Below, piece after piece: positions 13,663-23,971 of a DNA stretch of 36,093 nucleotides. The stretch is from CAZHYM01 sp964536785 (lineage in GTDB: Bacteria; Patescibacteriota; Saccharimonadia; Saccharimonadales; Saccharimonadaceae): assembly GCA_964536785.1 (NCBI GenBank), contig CAZHYM010000003.1:1-36093 (forward strand), read 5' to 3'. The notes beneath the pieces are model-generated. The model was not told the origin of the DNA. It worked only from the letters and a program-made list of their open reading frames with translations, and searched no databases. Within the stretch, counting starts at the first letter, position 1. Each line of letters starts with the position of its first letter. The position numbers were made by a program, and so were the translations under genes.

Positions 13663-16314
13663 CTAATTTATTATTAATAATGGGTTAATATTAATTTTGT
13701 TAATGATAATTTCAAAGTGCAGATGTGAACCAGTTGAATATCCAGTTGAACCTACTTCGCCGATAATCTGGCCTTTGCGGACCAGGTCCCCAGTCTTGAC
13801 GGTTAGTTTAGATAAGTGGCAATAAAGAGCCAATCCTTCGTTCGATGAATTTGTAAAATTGATAAATGTGCCGATACCACATCTATTGTCTGGGTTGGTT
13901 GTCTTGATCATGCCGTCAAAGGTTGCAATGATAGGCGTACCGATAGGAGCTGGTATATCAATTCCGCTATGGAAAGTAGGAGCTCCGGTAAATGGATCTA
14001 GACGCGGTCCAAATTCACTTGAGATTTCTTTGTAACCAACGACTGGCCAGTTGCCGCTGTTCGGAGAGGCTGGATTGAGATTGGTGGTTATGTATTTATC
14101 TCGGTTGTCAAACAAATTTTGAAGGCTCAAATCAATTAAGTAAATTGCGTATAAAGCTTTTTCTTCAGAGTCTCCGAGGCAAAAACTGCCATTTTCGATT
14201 TGATTAGTTTCGTCGGATAATCCTGGACTTATTTTACCACGTTCCGTGCACTCCTGCCTATATTTAAGTAGTCCGCCAGCTTCTTCTAACTCGCAATTTA
14301 AACCATTACTATCGCAAGTTTCTTCATCCACTATCAGGTCTCCTCTAGCTACTAATTTTTCAATTACTTCTTCAGACGGAGTATTGATGTAGGCTGGGTC
14401 TACGCCAAAGACGTAGTTGCACATCATGTCTAAGCCAAGACTCTCTCCCAAAGCCTGTTTTTGGCTATCTTCACACATACTAAGACTGTTGATCAAATCA
14501 ATCTGACTCTGTGCTTGGCTGAGAGGTGTGAGAGAAGCTAGTTGGTTTTTTGTTAAATTTATTAAACTTGCTAGGGCTGAGCTGATTGTTCCAGTTTTAT
14601 TAATCAAGCCGACGTTCTTAGAAATCAGACTGCCAATAAAAGTATTTTGAGAATTAATATCAAATGGGCTACGAGATTGTTGATCGATTTTAGCTCTTTT
14701 AGCGATTAGGTCGTTCTGCTTACTTAGATATGCTACAGCTTTATCCTTAGGCAAGATGTTATTTCCTCTGGCCAAGGCAACAGTTCCAAATAATTTGCCG
14801 CCGCCGGAAACAGCTGCGTTTACAAAATCTTCGCCTACGATGTTTGGTGCTAGATTATATCCAGTCATTGAGTCTAGGGTGTTCTCAGTTATTAGTCGGG
14901 AGTTTTCATAATTTAATAAATTGATTAGCTCTTGATTGTCAGTTAAATTAAAACCAGTTAAAAAATTAGCTAATTTACTAAAAAATCCACTAAAGAAACT
15001 TTCTTCTTCTACTTCACCGCACAAGCTTTTGGCAATTGTCCCACCCAGGGTTGAAAATGATTTATCGAGCAGCTTAGTGATTTTAGCAGTAGTCGGGTTG
15101 GCGCCATTTACATATTTTTGAGCACTATAGTCTAAATCGTCAACACCTATGCCTGATGCGTATTTATAGCCTACTGAATCAGTCCCTGGATCAGTGGTTA
15201 TGGTGTTACCGTTTGGTAAATCATAGCTTTGGGATAGAGTTAATTTATCAGCGATGTACCTCACTTCTTCTTGAGTGGCATCCCCTGCTTTTATCTTTTC
15301 GCCGACAGATAATAATAAACTAGCTGCTTGCATAGATTGATCAGAGCGACGGGTTTGATTATATTCCTGAAGGAATAAGCTGTTTTGGTATAAGCCGCAG
15401 ATTCCTCCTTCGGCAATAACGTCAGCAGAGGTTGTTGCAAAATTATCAAAAGGCTGGTTGGCTGAGGCTTTTTTGCTGTCGCTTAGTTCGGTTGCTGTTT
15501 GATTCATCTCTGATAAACTTTGGCTGAGTATGGTGTTGTTTTCACCTGCGCTATCGGTGCTAAACCTATAATTAGATTGACTCCCGTAAAAATCAGTTTC
15601 AACTTTTTCAAAATCTTCAGTGTTTTTAGCATCGCTCGGATAACCATTTTGATTGATATTGATATAGCTTGTAGCTCTTTGCCAGACATCATCTTGAAAA
15701 GCTAATCGTCTGATGTTTAAAGCGGTGTCTTTTGATTTACTTAACTCAGAAGCACTATTTACTTCCCTAATATAGTCGTCACCAGAGAGAGTTTCATTGT
15801 TGTAAGAAAATTTGTCCTCGGCTATTTGAAAGCCTTCTTGTTCTAAACTGTTTGTTAGGGTACTTGAAAATGTTAAGTAGTCGTTTACTCTCCTGTATTT
15901 TGAAACTTTATCGGTTGATAGATTATCGATTTTTTCTTTCATTAACTGATTGGAACGTTCTTCTAAACTTAAATCCTGATAATTAAATTTTTCAAGGATA
16001 GCGTTGCTTACTTGAGTCACCACTAGCGATGAAGGCAATACCACAATTAATATAATTAAAAATAAACCTAAAAGCACAACTGTGGAAAGGGCTATAATTT
16101 TTGATTTATTTTTGGATTTTGACTTAGTGTTTTTATTTAGAATTTTGTCGGCGCTGTATTTGATAAGTTTAAGCTCAGGGCTTAATTCTGAAGTTATGGC
16201 TTTGTCGAGTAAAGATTTATTTGCACGGCTAAACGAGTTTGACTTATTAGCCTGCCTGAATGAATTAGGCATCTCACCTTTTTTTAAAGCTGGTCGCTTA
16301 TCTTTATCTTCCAT
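13663..16314 (-). CDS. Large membrane-anchored M23 (LytM) peptidase of the T4SS cluster
   Basis: The 883-residue protein has a basic cytoplasmic N terminus (1-73), one membrane helix (about 74-98), a long external region, and a C-terminal M23 metallopeptidase with zinc/catalytic residues H782 and D786 (HSGIDIP), H833, and HLH 864-866 (GSHLHFE). M23 enzymes cut peptide cross-links in peptidoglycan. The unknown middle region shares a SPFD..NTFIG motif (near residue 548) and Cys-containing segments with the 28509-31511 protein, so they are paralogs. It has its own promoter (16340-16368), with a weak AGGTG SD 7 nt before the ATG, and leads the operon running through the hydrolase and PEGA genes. 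Confidence 0.9.
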   Translation of the reverse strand: MEDKDKRPALKKGEMPNSFRQANKSNSFSRANKSLLDKAITSELSPELKLIKYSADKILNKNTKSKSKNKSKIIALSTVVLLGLFLIILIVVLPSSLVVTQVSNAILEKFNYQDLSLEERSNQLMKEKIDNLSTDKVSKYRRVNDYLTFSSTLTNSLEQEGFQIAEDKFSYNNETLSGDDYIREVNSASELSKSKDTALNIRRLAFQDDVWQRATSYININQNGYPSDAKNTEDFEKVETDFYGSQSNYRFSTDSAGENNTILSQSLSEMNQTATELSDSKKASANQPFDNFATTSADVIAEGGICGLYQNSLFLQEYNQTRRSDQSMQAASLLLSVGEKIKAGDATQEEVRYIADKLTLSQSYDLPNGNTITTDPGTDSVGYKYASGIGVDDLDYSAQKYVNGANPTTAKITKLLDKSFSTLGGTIAKSLCGEVEEESFFSGFFSKLANFLTGFNLTDNQELINLLNYENSRLITENTLDSMTGYNLAPNIVGEDFVNAAVSGGGKLFGTVALARGNNILPKDKAVAYLSKQNDLIAKRAKIDQQSRSPFDINSQNTFIGSLISKNVGLINKTGTISSALASLINLTKNQLASLTPLSQAQSQIDLINSLSMCEDSQKQALGESLGLDMMCNYVFGVDPAYINTPSEEVIEKLVARGDLIVDEETCDSNGLNCELEEAGGLLKYRQECTERGKISPGLSDETNQIENGSFCLGDSEEKALYAIYLIDLSLQNLFDNRDKYITTNLNPASPNSGNWPVVGYKEISSEFGPRLDPFTGAPTFHSGIDIPAPIGTPIIATFDGMIKTTNPDNRCGIGTFINFTNSSNEGLALYCHLSKLTVKTGDLVRKGQIIGEVGSTGYSTGSHLHFEIIINKININPLLIIN

Positions 16315-16316
16315 AA

Positions 16317-16363
16317 CTTACACCTAAATTAATTTATTTATTATAATATATTTTAGGCGTAAA
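16317..16363 (-). promoter_or_regulatory. Promoter of the M23-hydrolase operon with an operator-like inverted repeat
   Basis: On the minus strand TTTACT (16368-16363) and TATAAT (16345-16340) are 17 nt apart, giving a start near 16333 and a leader of ~18 nt. Inverted arms CTTACACCTAAA (16317-16328) and TTTAGGCGTAAA (16352-16363), differing at two of 12 positions, sit on either side of the -10. They could bind a dimeric repressor, or pair in DNA. A similar CCTAAA/TTTAGG pair flanks the -10 of the 31601-34282 gene. Confidence 0.6.
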
Positions 16364-16373
16364 GTAAACAGAG

Positions 16374-19124
16374 TCAGGGTTTGTTGAAGAATTCAGAAGC
16401 TCTCGGACTTAAGTTTTGAATTAGCTTCAGCCTTTTCATAAATTCAGTATCTTTTTTGAGCTCGGTTAAGGCCTTATAGTCAATCTTTTCATCTTCATTT
16501 AATTTGTTTAGATCGCTAAAATCAGGTAAGCCTTCGAAGCTATTGATGCTATCCATGAACATTTTTTTGGCGATATCGACTTTAGCGTCTTCGTTTGGTA
16601 TCGAGTGCAGCGTATTGAAAGTATTGTTAATGAACTCCTTTATTGGCTGGTCGTCACTAGGATTAGCTCGGCTAGCCATGAGTTTTTCGTATTCTTGGTC
16701 AGGCAGATTTTGTTTGAGTTGAGATAGAGCGTCCTCAGTTATATCTTTGCCGTAGAGTGAAGCAATAGCTACTTTATTCAGATCGATATCAAGTGGTTTG
16801 TTCCCATATTTTCTGATCAGTCCGCCCGTTAGGCCTTTGTTAACATTTAGAAAGTTTTTAGAAATTTCAAAATTAAATTGATTTATGTAGTTTACCTCCA
16901 AATCTTGTTTGTGCAAGATATGGGTAATCGCTCTACTGTATTCTTCGTATGTTAATTGACCACCATTGCTTGCGGATATTATGTAGCCTAGCAAGTCCTG
17001 CGAACTGATATCTTTTTTATCGCTTAAAACATTTATAATTACCTCTCTTGCTTCCACAGGATTTGGGATTTCTTCAGCTGATTCTTTGATTCGATCTATA
17101 ATTTCTGGGTTAATGCTTCCAACGAGTTTAGTGTATTTTGCGTTTCCAAAAAATTCACCGCCAAAAGCTCCGTAGACCCCCCTTTTGTATATTTGATGGC
17201 GAGTTTTTCTAGCTAAGAAAGCTGGGTTGGCATAACTCAACTTTGATTTTGCTTGAGGATCGTATAACTTGTCCATTTCTAATCGACGTTTTTGCCCAGA
17301 ATCGATAGCTCTTGCAAATGTCGTGTTTTTTGCGCTACTTATGATCGGCTTAGAGAGATTTTGAGTAAACCCGGTAATAGAAGCTGCGATAGCTGGCATT
17401 TTCTTTACAGTGATAAGTATCAGACTAGGTATAAAAAATACCGGTAAGAAAATTAACAGGAAGCTCATGAAGTTTAATAATGGATTAGTAGAAGTGGAAA
17501 CTATTAAGTTATAGCTAAACAGTGAAGCATTAAGGACTAAAATACTTAAAGGCCGAAGCATCAGCATGGCTATTAAAATTTTCCACCAGTAGGTAAAAAT
17601 TTTGTTGTTACTAGATATAGCTAGGCTGATAAATGCTAGCGGTGAAGTAATAATTAGTATTGAGATGGCGATTTCTCTAAAGCTCAGGGCAAGCAAGAGG
17701 CCAATCAGCGAAAATAATCCAGTAATTATAATCGTTCCGGCTAGAATTAACCCTCCGTAATAGCCTATCACCCCTGCAAGTGCCACTCCGGCTAAGGTTC
17801 CACCTACAAAGTATAGAAATTTGCCAGAAAGTAAATCGAAGGGTTCGGTTATTGAACTAAAGAATTGTGCAATCCCATAGCCCAAGATATTGCTAAGATC
17901 AACTAGAACTTGAACTAAGTAAAAAGATATATTTGCCAGTATGATTATGACCATAAGTCTGGGGATTAACTTTATGATATTATTATTGGCTTTACCTAAT
18001 TTAAACACCTGCATAAATATCAAGATTAAAATGATGATTAGAATTAAGTAGTTTGCAAAATCACGAAAGCTTTCCCAAGCGATTTGATGCTGGGCGACTT
18101 TAGCTGGGTTGATCTCCATAAAGCCCCAAAGAGTTTTAAATGAGCCAACTATACTGTCGGCACCTGCTCTCTCGGCCATACAAAGAAGTGCCCCTGTGCC
18201 GGTAGCCGCACAAGCCGATCGAGGAGCAAAAACGTAATTATAGTCAATCGGATTAGAAAGTTTTAAAGTATTTCTCTCTACCTCATTAAATGGAATCCAA
18301 GTTTTGAGCCAACTGGTCCGGGTTGAACCGTCTATCGACAGATTTTCGCTTTTGATAGCTTCGGTTGTTACAGTAATGTTTGTGTAGTTACTAATTAGTA
18401 TTTTTAGGACAGTGTCATCGATAGATTCGTATATTTGGATGGGCATAAGCTCTTCTAACTTTGAGCCGCTTTTAGCCGAAGTCATAATTTTTTCACGCTC
18501 TGTAATTGGATCGCAATTTGTTTCACCCTCACACCAGTCGTGGACTATACTCGGGTCTATCCCGGTATAAATATTTACAAAAGCTCTGTCTAATGCATAA
18601 TTGAGACCCTTGCTAATGTCAGATACTAGAACCATGTTCGTGTTTGGGAATGGACCAGCAGATTTTTTTTCATCCTCAGGAGACTCGATGCGTATTTGTT
18701 CAGCTTGAACTTGTGCTAGACGATCGTAAGCGTCAGCTCCGGTTATGACCATCGACGAATAGCGACCGATGCTGAAATAGTCGAGCTCCATCAAAAATTT
18801 TAAGCGGTACCTGTCGACAATATCAATCTCGGGACAATAGACTAACTTGTTATTGTCCTTTAAAGTCTGGACTTTAGAGGTAGATATTTGATTAGTTTTA
18901 CATTTTTCTATTTTTGGGTAGATGTATTGAGCAAAAATTGTGGCTTCCCGAGCTAGATTGGTCTCAGTAACGCTGGCTGGATATTGATCACGGCTATACG
19001 GAGTGAAACTATTTGCGGAAGCTGATTCGGTAGCTACAAAAAAGCCTACTAAGAGCACAGCTAAAACAATCATTAGACCGAACAACGGTTTGATTGATTT
19101 AGGATTGGTTATACTTTTCTTCAT
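16374..19124 (-). CDS. VirB6-like T4SS membrane protein (paralog 5)
   Basis: The 916-residue protein has a signal peptide (about 15-37, ending SASA), an external N-terminal domain of ~300 residues, a multi-span core (about 350-590) and a ~300-residue hydrophilic C-terminal domain. The core opens with the family motif: AWESFRDFANY, then IIKLIPRLMVIIILANISFY and VDLSNILGYG (near residues 348-415). This motif recurs in four other proteins of this window. VirB6/TrbL proteins form the inner-membrane platform of T4SSs. Of the five this one has the most divergent motif (NNNIIKLIP in place of NYxIKKxLP). It begins 15 nt after the 19140-21317 gene with no SD (CTCCTAACC before ATG). It ends with TGA. 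Confidence 0.88.
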   Translation of the reverse strand: MKKSITNPKSIKPLFGLMIVLAVLLVGFFVATESASANSFTPYSRDQYPASVTETNLAREATIFAQYIYPKIEKCKTNQISTSKVQTLKDNNKLVYCPEIDIVDRYRLKFLMELDYFSIGRYSSMVITGADAYDRLAQVQAEQIRIESPEDEKKSAGPFPNTNMVLVSDISKGLNYALDRAFVNIYTGIDPSIVHDWCEGETNCDPITEREKIMTSAKSGSKLEELMPIQIYESIDDTVLKILISNYTNITVTTEAIKSENLSIDGSTRTSWLKTWIPFNEVERNTLKLSNPIDYNYVFAPRSACAATGTGALLCMAERAGADSIVGSFKTLWGFMEINPAKVAQHQIAWESFRDFANYLILIIILILIFMQVFKLGKANNNIIKLIPRLMVIIILANISFYLVQVLVDLSNILGYGIAQFFSSITEPFDLLSGKFLYFVGGTLAGVALAGVIGYYGGLILAGTIIITGLFSLIGLLLALSFREIAISILIITSPLAFISLAISSNNKIFTYWWKILIAMLMLRPLSILVLNASLFSYNLIVSTSTNPLLNFMSFLLIFLPVFFIPSLILITVKKMPAIAASITGFTQNLSKPIISSAKNTTFARAIDSGQKRRLEMDKLYDPQAKSKLSYANPAFLARKTRHQIYKRGVYGAFGGEFFGNAKYTKLVGSINPEIIDRIKESAEEIPNPVEAREVIINVLSDKKDISSQDLLGYIISASNGGQLTYEEYSRAITHILHKQDLEVNYINQFNFEISKNFLNVNKGLTGGLIRKYGNKPLDIDLNKVAIASLYGKDITEDALSQLKQNLPDQEYEKLMASRANPSDDQPIKEFINNTFNTLHSIPNEDAKVDIAKKMFMDSINSFEGLPDFSDLNKLNEDEKIDYKALTELKKDTEFMKRLKLIQNLSPRASEFFNKP

Positions 19125-19139
19125 GGTTAGGAGCCCGAT

Positions 19140-21317
19140 TTAATTGTATAACCTTGGCGCTCCGGGAGGTCTTCGCCTAGATGAAACGATTTCGTCTAAT
19201 TTTGTAAGTGTAGCCGGATTTATTTCTGGTGATAATTTAGCGGCGTCAATTGTTTCACGTATGCTGTTGCTCATTGGCGTCGAAGGCCTAACTAAATTAG
19301 AAAGTGCTTGACGACCAACAGTGCCTTGATCAAAAACAAACGGTTTTGTTTGCGCCCACTCGCTTGCTGACATCTTGGTTAAGTAGTTCTGAGTGTCTGC
19401 AACCAAATTATTATTATCAAAAGTCGCTTGGGAGATGTCTCCATTGGCCCGACCCATAATTCCTGCGATATGAGCGGTCATGACCGGGTTTCCTCTATCT
19501 TTAGAAGCTGATTTAACCTCATTTGTGAATCGACTAGCAACTGCGTTGCCTAGAGATTTTTGGAGCATTGGAGCTACGGTGTTAAAATTATCCGTCGAGA
19601 GACCCACTCCATTTGCCTGCGTGAGCGCCATAGTGGATAGAGTTTTGGCTATGTTATTGCCTTGTAAGTGGTATGTTTGGCGTAAAGTTTGATCGACATC
19701 ATCTGCCGTGAACATATCAGCAATTTCTTGCTCGGATTTACCTTTGATGTTATTAAAAAAGTTGTTGATAACATTTGGGTCGGTAGACATTAAGTTATTG
19801 GACTTAGATTTAATGTCTTTAAATTGCGATTCCTGAATTTCTTGGTTTTTTATAATAGACCCAGGCGCATTTCGCATGCCATAGCGAGCTTTGTCAGTCA
19901 GGGCTGCCCCAGGGTTCCAAGTTCCATTTTCCCCTCTTCCAAATTTACGAGGACCGCGAAGACGCTTAAATTCTTGTTGCTGGCGATTTTGATTAAGCAT
20001 GGCTTTGTTGGTGTCCGAATTCTTCCAGGCCTTGTTGCCTCCCCCTTGGAGTTGTCCAGCCAATTTGCTAAAAGATTGTCCAACCATAGGCGCCGATGCT
20101 ACCGCGCTTTTTAAGATGCCAGGTGCGGCAATTAGTGGCAATACATTAATCGCTGCTGACATTATTCCTAGAATGGGCGCCCCCAGCCCCCCGGTACTGG
20201 ACGATAGGTTGATTAAACTGGCGGCTAACTTTGATGCTCCAAACAGTACGCCGATTATCGGAAAAACCATCAGCATCGATATAAATAGTTTCTTCCAGAG
20301 ATTATAAAAGCTTTGAGTGTTTGGCAGTATCATCGATACGAATGCAATTGGGGATAATACTATCAGTATAATAACTAGGGCTTGTCTAATCATCATCGCC
20401 ATAACGGTCACTAACAAGGTTAGGACGATAGACAGTAAGAAGCCGATAATAATTGGCTTGTAAGCCATATTGTCGGCGGCCCCAGCAATGGCTGTAGTGC
20501 CCAGTACTACGGCTACGGCTGTAGATATAAGTGCGCCGAAATCGAAGGGGCTACCTGTTCCGCCAACACCTGACTCTACGGCTTGGAATAACGAACGGAC
20601 CGAAGCGCCAACAATGTTACTTAGATCAACGGCAATTTGACAGACGTAATAAGATAAGTTAACCAAGATAATGGAGACAACTAGTTTCGGCAAAATCTTC
20701 TTAATTGAATACATATTTAGTCCAAGCCCGGTGATATAAGAAATCACCACAAACATTAGCACGATCGTAAATGAAATATTGGCGATATCGCGCATTGCTT
20801 TCCAAGCCACATCAACCGTATTTTTACTTTTTAGGCTTTCGATTTTAGCATCAATCTGAGCTTTTGCTTCTTCATCTTCAGGTGTGGTGCCTAAAGCCGC
20901 CTTTTCTTTTTCTAGATCGCTTATATCGCCAGATTGAAATACTGTTGGGCTGATATTTAGAAAAGACTCTAAACCAGAATAAAGACCATTAGACGCTAAG
21001 CCGATGGCAGAGGTGGCTAAGCACAAAGGGTTAGCGATTCCTCGACACTCCATGGGCTGGACTGTCGTTACTCCTTCAGCCTCAAGACATATTTGCTTAG
21101 CATCGTCGCATTTTTTGATACAGGCCGCATCTAAATTACAATCTAATACACACTCAGCATGAGTTGCCACGCAAGACCCAGTAGGCTGAACTGTTTGAGC
21201 AATAGCTCCTTGAGTAAATATGGCACTTGAAGTAATAATTGCGACGATAAAGTAAGCTATTATTTTCTTTGGCATACTTAAATTATGCTTGATGTTTATG
21301 CTTTTTTCAATTTTCAT
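19140..21317 (-). CDS. VirB6-like T4SS membrane protein (paralog 4)
   Basis: The 725-residue protein is the shortest of the five paralogs. It has a signal peptide (about 15-40, ending GAIAQ), then a small Cys-rich external segment (CVATHAECVLDCNLDAACIK, then CDDAKQIC; six Cys), a core of several helices (about 175-400) opening with AWKAMRDIANISF and MYSIKKILPKLVVSIILVNL then VDLSNIVGAS, and a soluble, Gln/Asn-rich C-terminal domain of ~320 residues. The clustered Cys suggest disulfides outside the membrane. Its ATG overlaps the upstream TGA (ATGA), so it is translationally coupled to the 21314-23971 gene. Confidence 0.9.
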   Translation of the reverse strand: MKIEKSINIKHNLSMPKKIIAYFIVAIITSSAIFTQGAIAQTVQPTGSCVATHAECVLDCNLDAACIKKCDDAKQICLEAEGVTTVQPMECRGIANPLCLATSAIGLASNGLYSGLESFLNISPTVFQSGDISDLEKEKAALGTTPEDEEAKAQIDAKIESLKSKNTVDVAWKAMRDIANISFTIVLMFVVISYITGLGLNMYSIKKILPKLVVSIILVNLSYYVCQIAVDLSNIVGASVRSLFQAVESGVGGTGSPFDFGALISTAVAVVLGTTAIAGAADNMAYKPIIIGFLLSIVLTLLVTVMAMMIRQALVIILIVLSPIAFVSMILPNTQSFYNLWKKLFISMLMVFPIIGVLFGASKLAASLINLSSSTGGLGAPILGIMSAAINVLPLIAAPGILKSAVASAPMVGQSFSKLAGQLQGGGNKAWKNSDTNKAMLNQNRQQQEFKRLRGPRKFGRGENGTWNPGAALTDKARYGMRNAPGSIIKNQEIQESQFKDIKSKSNNLMSTDPNVINNFFNNIKGKSEQEIADMFTADDVDQTLRQTYHLQGNNIAKTLSTMALTQANGVGLSTDNFNTVAPMLQKSLGNAVASRFTNEVKSASKDRGNPVMTAHIAGIMGRANGDISQATFDNNNLVADTQNYLTKMSASEWAQTKPFVFDQGTVGRQALSNLVRPSTPMSNSIRETIDAAKLSPEINPATLTKLDEIVSSRRRPPGAPRLYN

Positions 21318-23971
21318 AGTCTATTTGCCTCTTTTATAACTTCCGGATCACTAATTTTAATAATTTCAGCCATCGCATCTTTAGTCGAGCTATCCTCAAG
21401 TAATTCTTTTATAGCTTGACGCGAAGCTGATGATGGACGAAGGTTATGGTAATTTAATCCAAGCCGTGATTTATCTTTTTCGACTTTGCCTGATAGCATA
21501 TTTTGAATATTTTGTTTTATGTTCTCTACTCGGGCAGTTTGCAGAGTTGACATCGGCTGATAGTCGTTTGGATCGTATTCGCCATAGCTTCCATAATGCT
21601 TTAAGTTCGCGTCGATTTCCCCTAGGGCTTCAGGATCTTTATTTTCTAATACTTTAGACCTAAATTTTGTAACAACAGAAGCAAGCTCCAGTTGATTGGC
21701 GCCACTGTCTTTTGCAATTTTAAGGCCGGCAAAAACCTTTTCCATGTCGATTGTTTTGGCTTGTTCTCCAGCATTGAATATACTCTGAGTTGCAACTAGA
21801 GCTTGATCTGAAATCGTTGGATTGAGTTTTGAGACTCTAGTGTATTCAATTTTCTGATTATCTGTAAGTGATGAAAATTGGTTTTTTGATTTAGCGCTTA
21901 AATCTTGGAGTAGAGCTTGGGCAACTTGTGGAGATATTAGCTCCGAAGCTTCACTAAGCCTCTTTGCTCTATCCTCAAAAACTTGCGTTTTTGCTCTCGC
22001 TAGGCTTGAGCTATTTTTAGTCAGATTTTGGCGGATTCTTCGAAACGGATTTTTGCCAGTGTAATTGTTGGCAAATTCTTTTTCCTTGTGCTGTTGCTTT
22101 CTCAGTTTGCGGCGCTTTGAAAATGTATCGGATTTGTAAAGATTTACGAGAGACTTAACTCCAAAGAAGCCGGTTATCGCTCCCATAGCGCTTGTGACTG
22201 AACTCATTTTAACTTTGGAAAGCATTTTTACGGTTAGCCAAGGCGCAAGTATGCCAGGTATTATGGCCAGTAGTTTGCTCTCTAGATTTGAAGAAATACT
22301 AGTTGGGTTAAGGGCGAGCAACGAGGTCAAATAACCGAAGCTATATAGCAGTGAAATCATCGGGTAAACTAAAACTGCTGATATCAAGGCTTGCCACCAA
22401 GTGTCGCCCAAGCGCTTCAGACCTGGGATGAGTTGTGACGCGATGCCGATTGGGGCCATAGCTACCACCAAGACAATTAAAGCCAAACGTATTGATAATA
22501 GGATTTGCATCGATAGCCAAGTCAGTAGACCAATTACAGATATGACAATTATCAGAATTACATCAACTATCATATTCCCCGCAATGATTAGCAGGCTGTT
22601 CCAGCTGACGTTAGTTGCAGTGCCTTTATCATAGGCTTCGTTGGCAATACTTCTGAACAAGTCATGAATTGATACGCCCAAAACATTGCTCAGGTCGATA
22701 ATAATTTGTACAAAGTAGTAAGATAAGCTTATCAAGACGGCAATTACTATAATTTTTGGCAGAGCTTTTTTGATTGCGTAGTTTGAGAAACCTAAGCCGG
22801 TAATCTGTGAAAATATTACACCGATAAGGGCTATGACTATTAAGATGTTAGAGATGTCTCGAAAAGAAGTCCAGACTTGTTTGATTGGAGTTTTACCTGT
22901 CGAACCTTCTTTGAACAAGCTGACGGGAGATTCAAAAGACGATCTAAGTAAATCAAATTGTAAATCGGCATATTTAGTTACTAGCTTTGCAACATCACAG
23001 ATATACCAGCCTAAACCTCCAGATATATCACAGTGAGTATTTCTGCCGACAGTAATGTCAATTTTTTCCGGCGCTCCATCTATAAGTTTTTTTTGTTCAT
23101 TTGCGATAACGCTTTTATATATGGCTATGTCGCTCGCTGTTAGGCTGCGCCAGGAAAGAATTTCGATATCCCCGCTTGCAAATTTATCTCCAACATCTGA
23201 TGATAACGTTTTGTTGTCGTGCATATTCCAGTACATGGTTTGGTAATAGGCTCTGAGCATGTTTAAATCAACGCTTGATTGGCTGGGTGATGTAATTAAG
23301 CCTCCCAACGAGTAGAGGGTCTCTCTACATACTCCACTCTTTCCGTCGTCGCCCTCAATTTTACTTAGTATTTCAGCGTCTGTTTTGCAGTTACTGATCA
23401 ATTTACGAGCTGCATCTAGGGGTCGATTATTTGGTTCTGGCTCATAATAATAAGCGCAGCTAATGAAATTTTCACCGATAGCTCTAACTTCTTCATCGAT
23501 AAGTGTCGGTTTAAAATTAATTACGCGACTTAAGTCGGCGAAACGGTTGCACGTAGTGGCGTACTTATAGCTGGCCAATCGACCGCTACCACTCTCGATA
23601 ACAGAAAATCTTTGGTAAGTTCCAGGTAAATTTTGTGGCACGGTATCGATATTTATTACGCCGGAACCTTCACTCCAATCAACTTCTTCTTGGATAATAT
23701 AGCTACCATTTAAATATAAATTTATGCCAAAAGCTAACCGGCTAGCAAAATCAGATGAATTTGCTTCAGGACATCCTTCAGCAGATCGACATTTAGCTAG
23801 TAGAACTGATTGTGCATAAGTCATGAATAGCGCAACTTCATCAAAATCAATATGTTCTCCGCTGACTGAAGTATCCCCCACGTCAAGTGCTGCCTGTGCG
23901 GGCTGAATAAAGCTAATAAAACTTGAGACGATGATTAATCCAATTAGCGCTGATAATTTTATTTTTCTCAT
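21314..23971 (-). CDS. VirB6-like T4SS membrane protein (paralog 3)
   Basis: The 885-residue protein has a signal peptide (about 8-28, ending AQA), an external N-terminal domain with scattered Cys (about 30-340), a membrane core (about 365-620) opening with VWTSFRDISNILIVIALIGV and NYAIKKALPKIIVIAVLISL then IIDLSNVLGVS, and a basic, helical C-terminal domain of ~260 residues beginning KSDTFSKRRKLRKQQHKEKE. The basic start of the tail fits a cytoplasmic location. It overlaps the upstream gene by 1 nt (TAATG) and the downstream gene by 4 nt. Confidence 0.9.
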   Translation of the reverse strand: MRKIKLSALIGLIIVSSFISFIQPAQAALDVGDTSVSGEHIDFDEVALFMTYAQSVLLAKCRSAEGCPEANSSDFASRLAFGINLYLNGSYIIQEEVDWSEGSGVINIDTVPQNLPGTYQRFSVIESGSGRLASYKYATTCNRFADLSRVINFKPTLIDEEVRAIGENFISCAYYYEPEPNNRPLDAARKLISNCKTDAEILSKIEGDDGKSGVCRETLYSLGGLITSPSQSSVDLNMLRAYYQTMYWNMHDNKTLSSDVGDKFASGDIEILSWRSLTASDIAIYKSVIANEQKKLIDGAPEKIDITVGRNTHCDISGGLGWYICDVAKLVTKYADLQFDLLRSSFESPVSLFKEGSTGKTPIKQVWTSFRDISNILIVIALIGVIFSQITGLGFSNYAIKKALPKIIVIAVLISLSYYFVQIIIDLSNVLGVSIHDLFRSIANEAYDKGTATNVSWNSLLIIAGNMIVDVILIIVISVIGLLTWLSMQILLSIRLALIVLVVAMAPIGIASQLIPGLKRLGDTWWQALISAVLVYPMISLLYSFGYLTSLLALNPTSISSNLESKLLAIIPGILAPWLTVKMLSKVKMSSVTSAMGAITGFFGVKSLVNLYKSDTFSKRRKLRKQQHKEKEFANNYTGKNPFRRIRQNLTKNSSSLARAKTQVFEDRAKRLSEASELISPQVAQALLQDLSAKSKNQFSSLTDNQKIEYTRVSKLNPTISDQALVATQSIFNAGEQAKTIDMEKVFAGLKIAKDSGANQLELASVVTKFRSKVLENKDPEALGEIDANLKHYGSYGEYDPNDYQPMSTLQTARVENIKQNIQNMLSGKVEKDKSRLGLNYHNLRPSSASRQAIKELLEDSSTKDAMAEIIKISDPEVIKEANRL

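Noticed and set aside
20140..20310. GC-richer plus-strand frame within the 19140-21317 gene (19999-20307)
   Set aside because: It is antisense to the membrane core of a VirB6 paralog; no SD, promoter or domain supports it.
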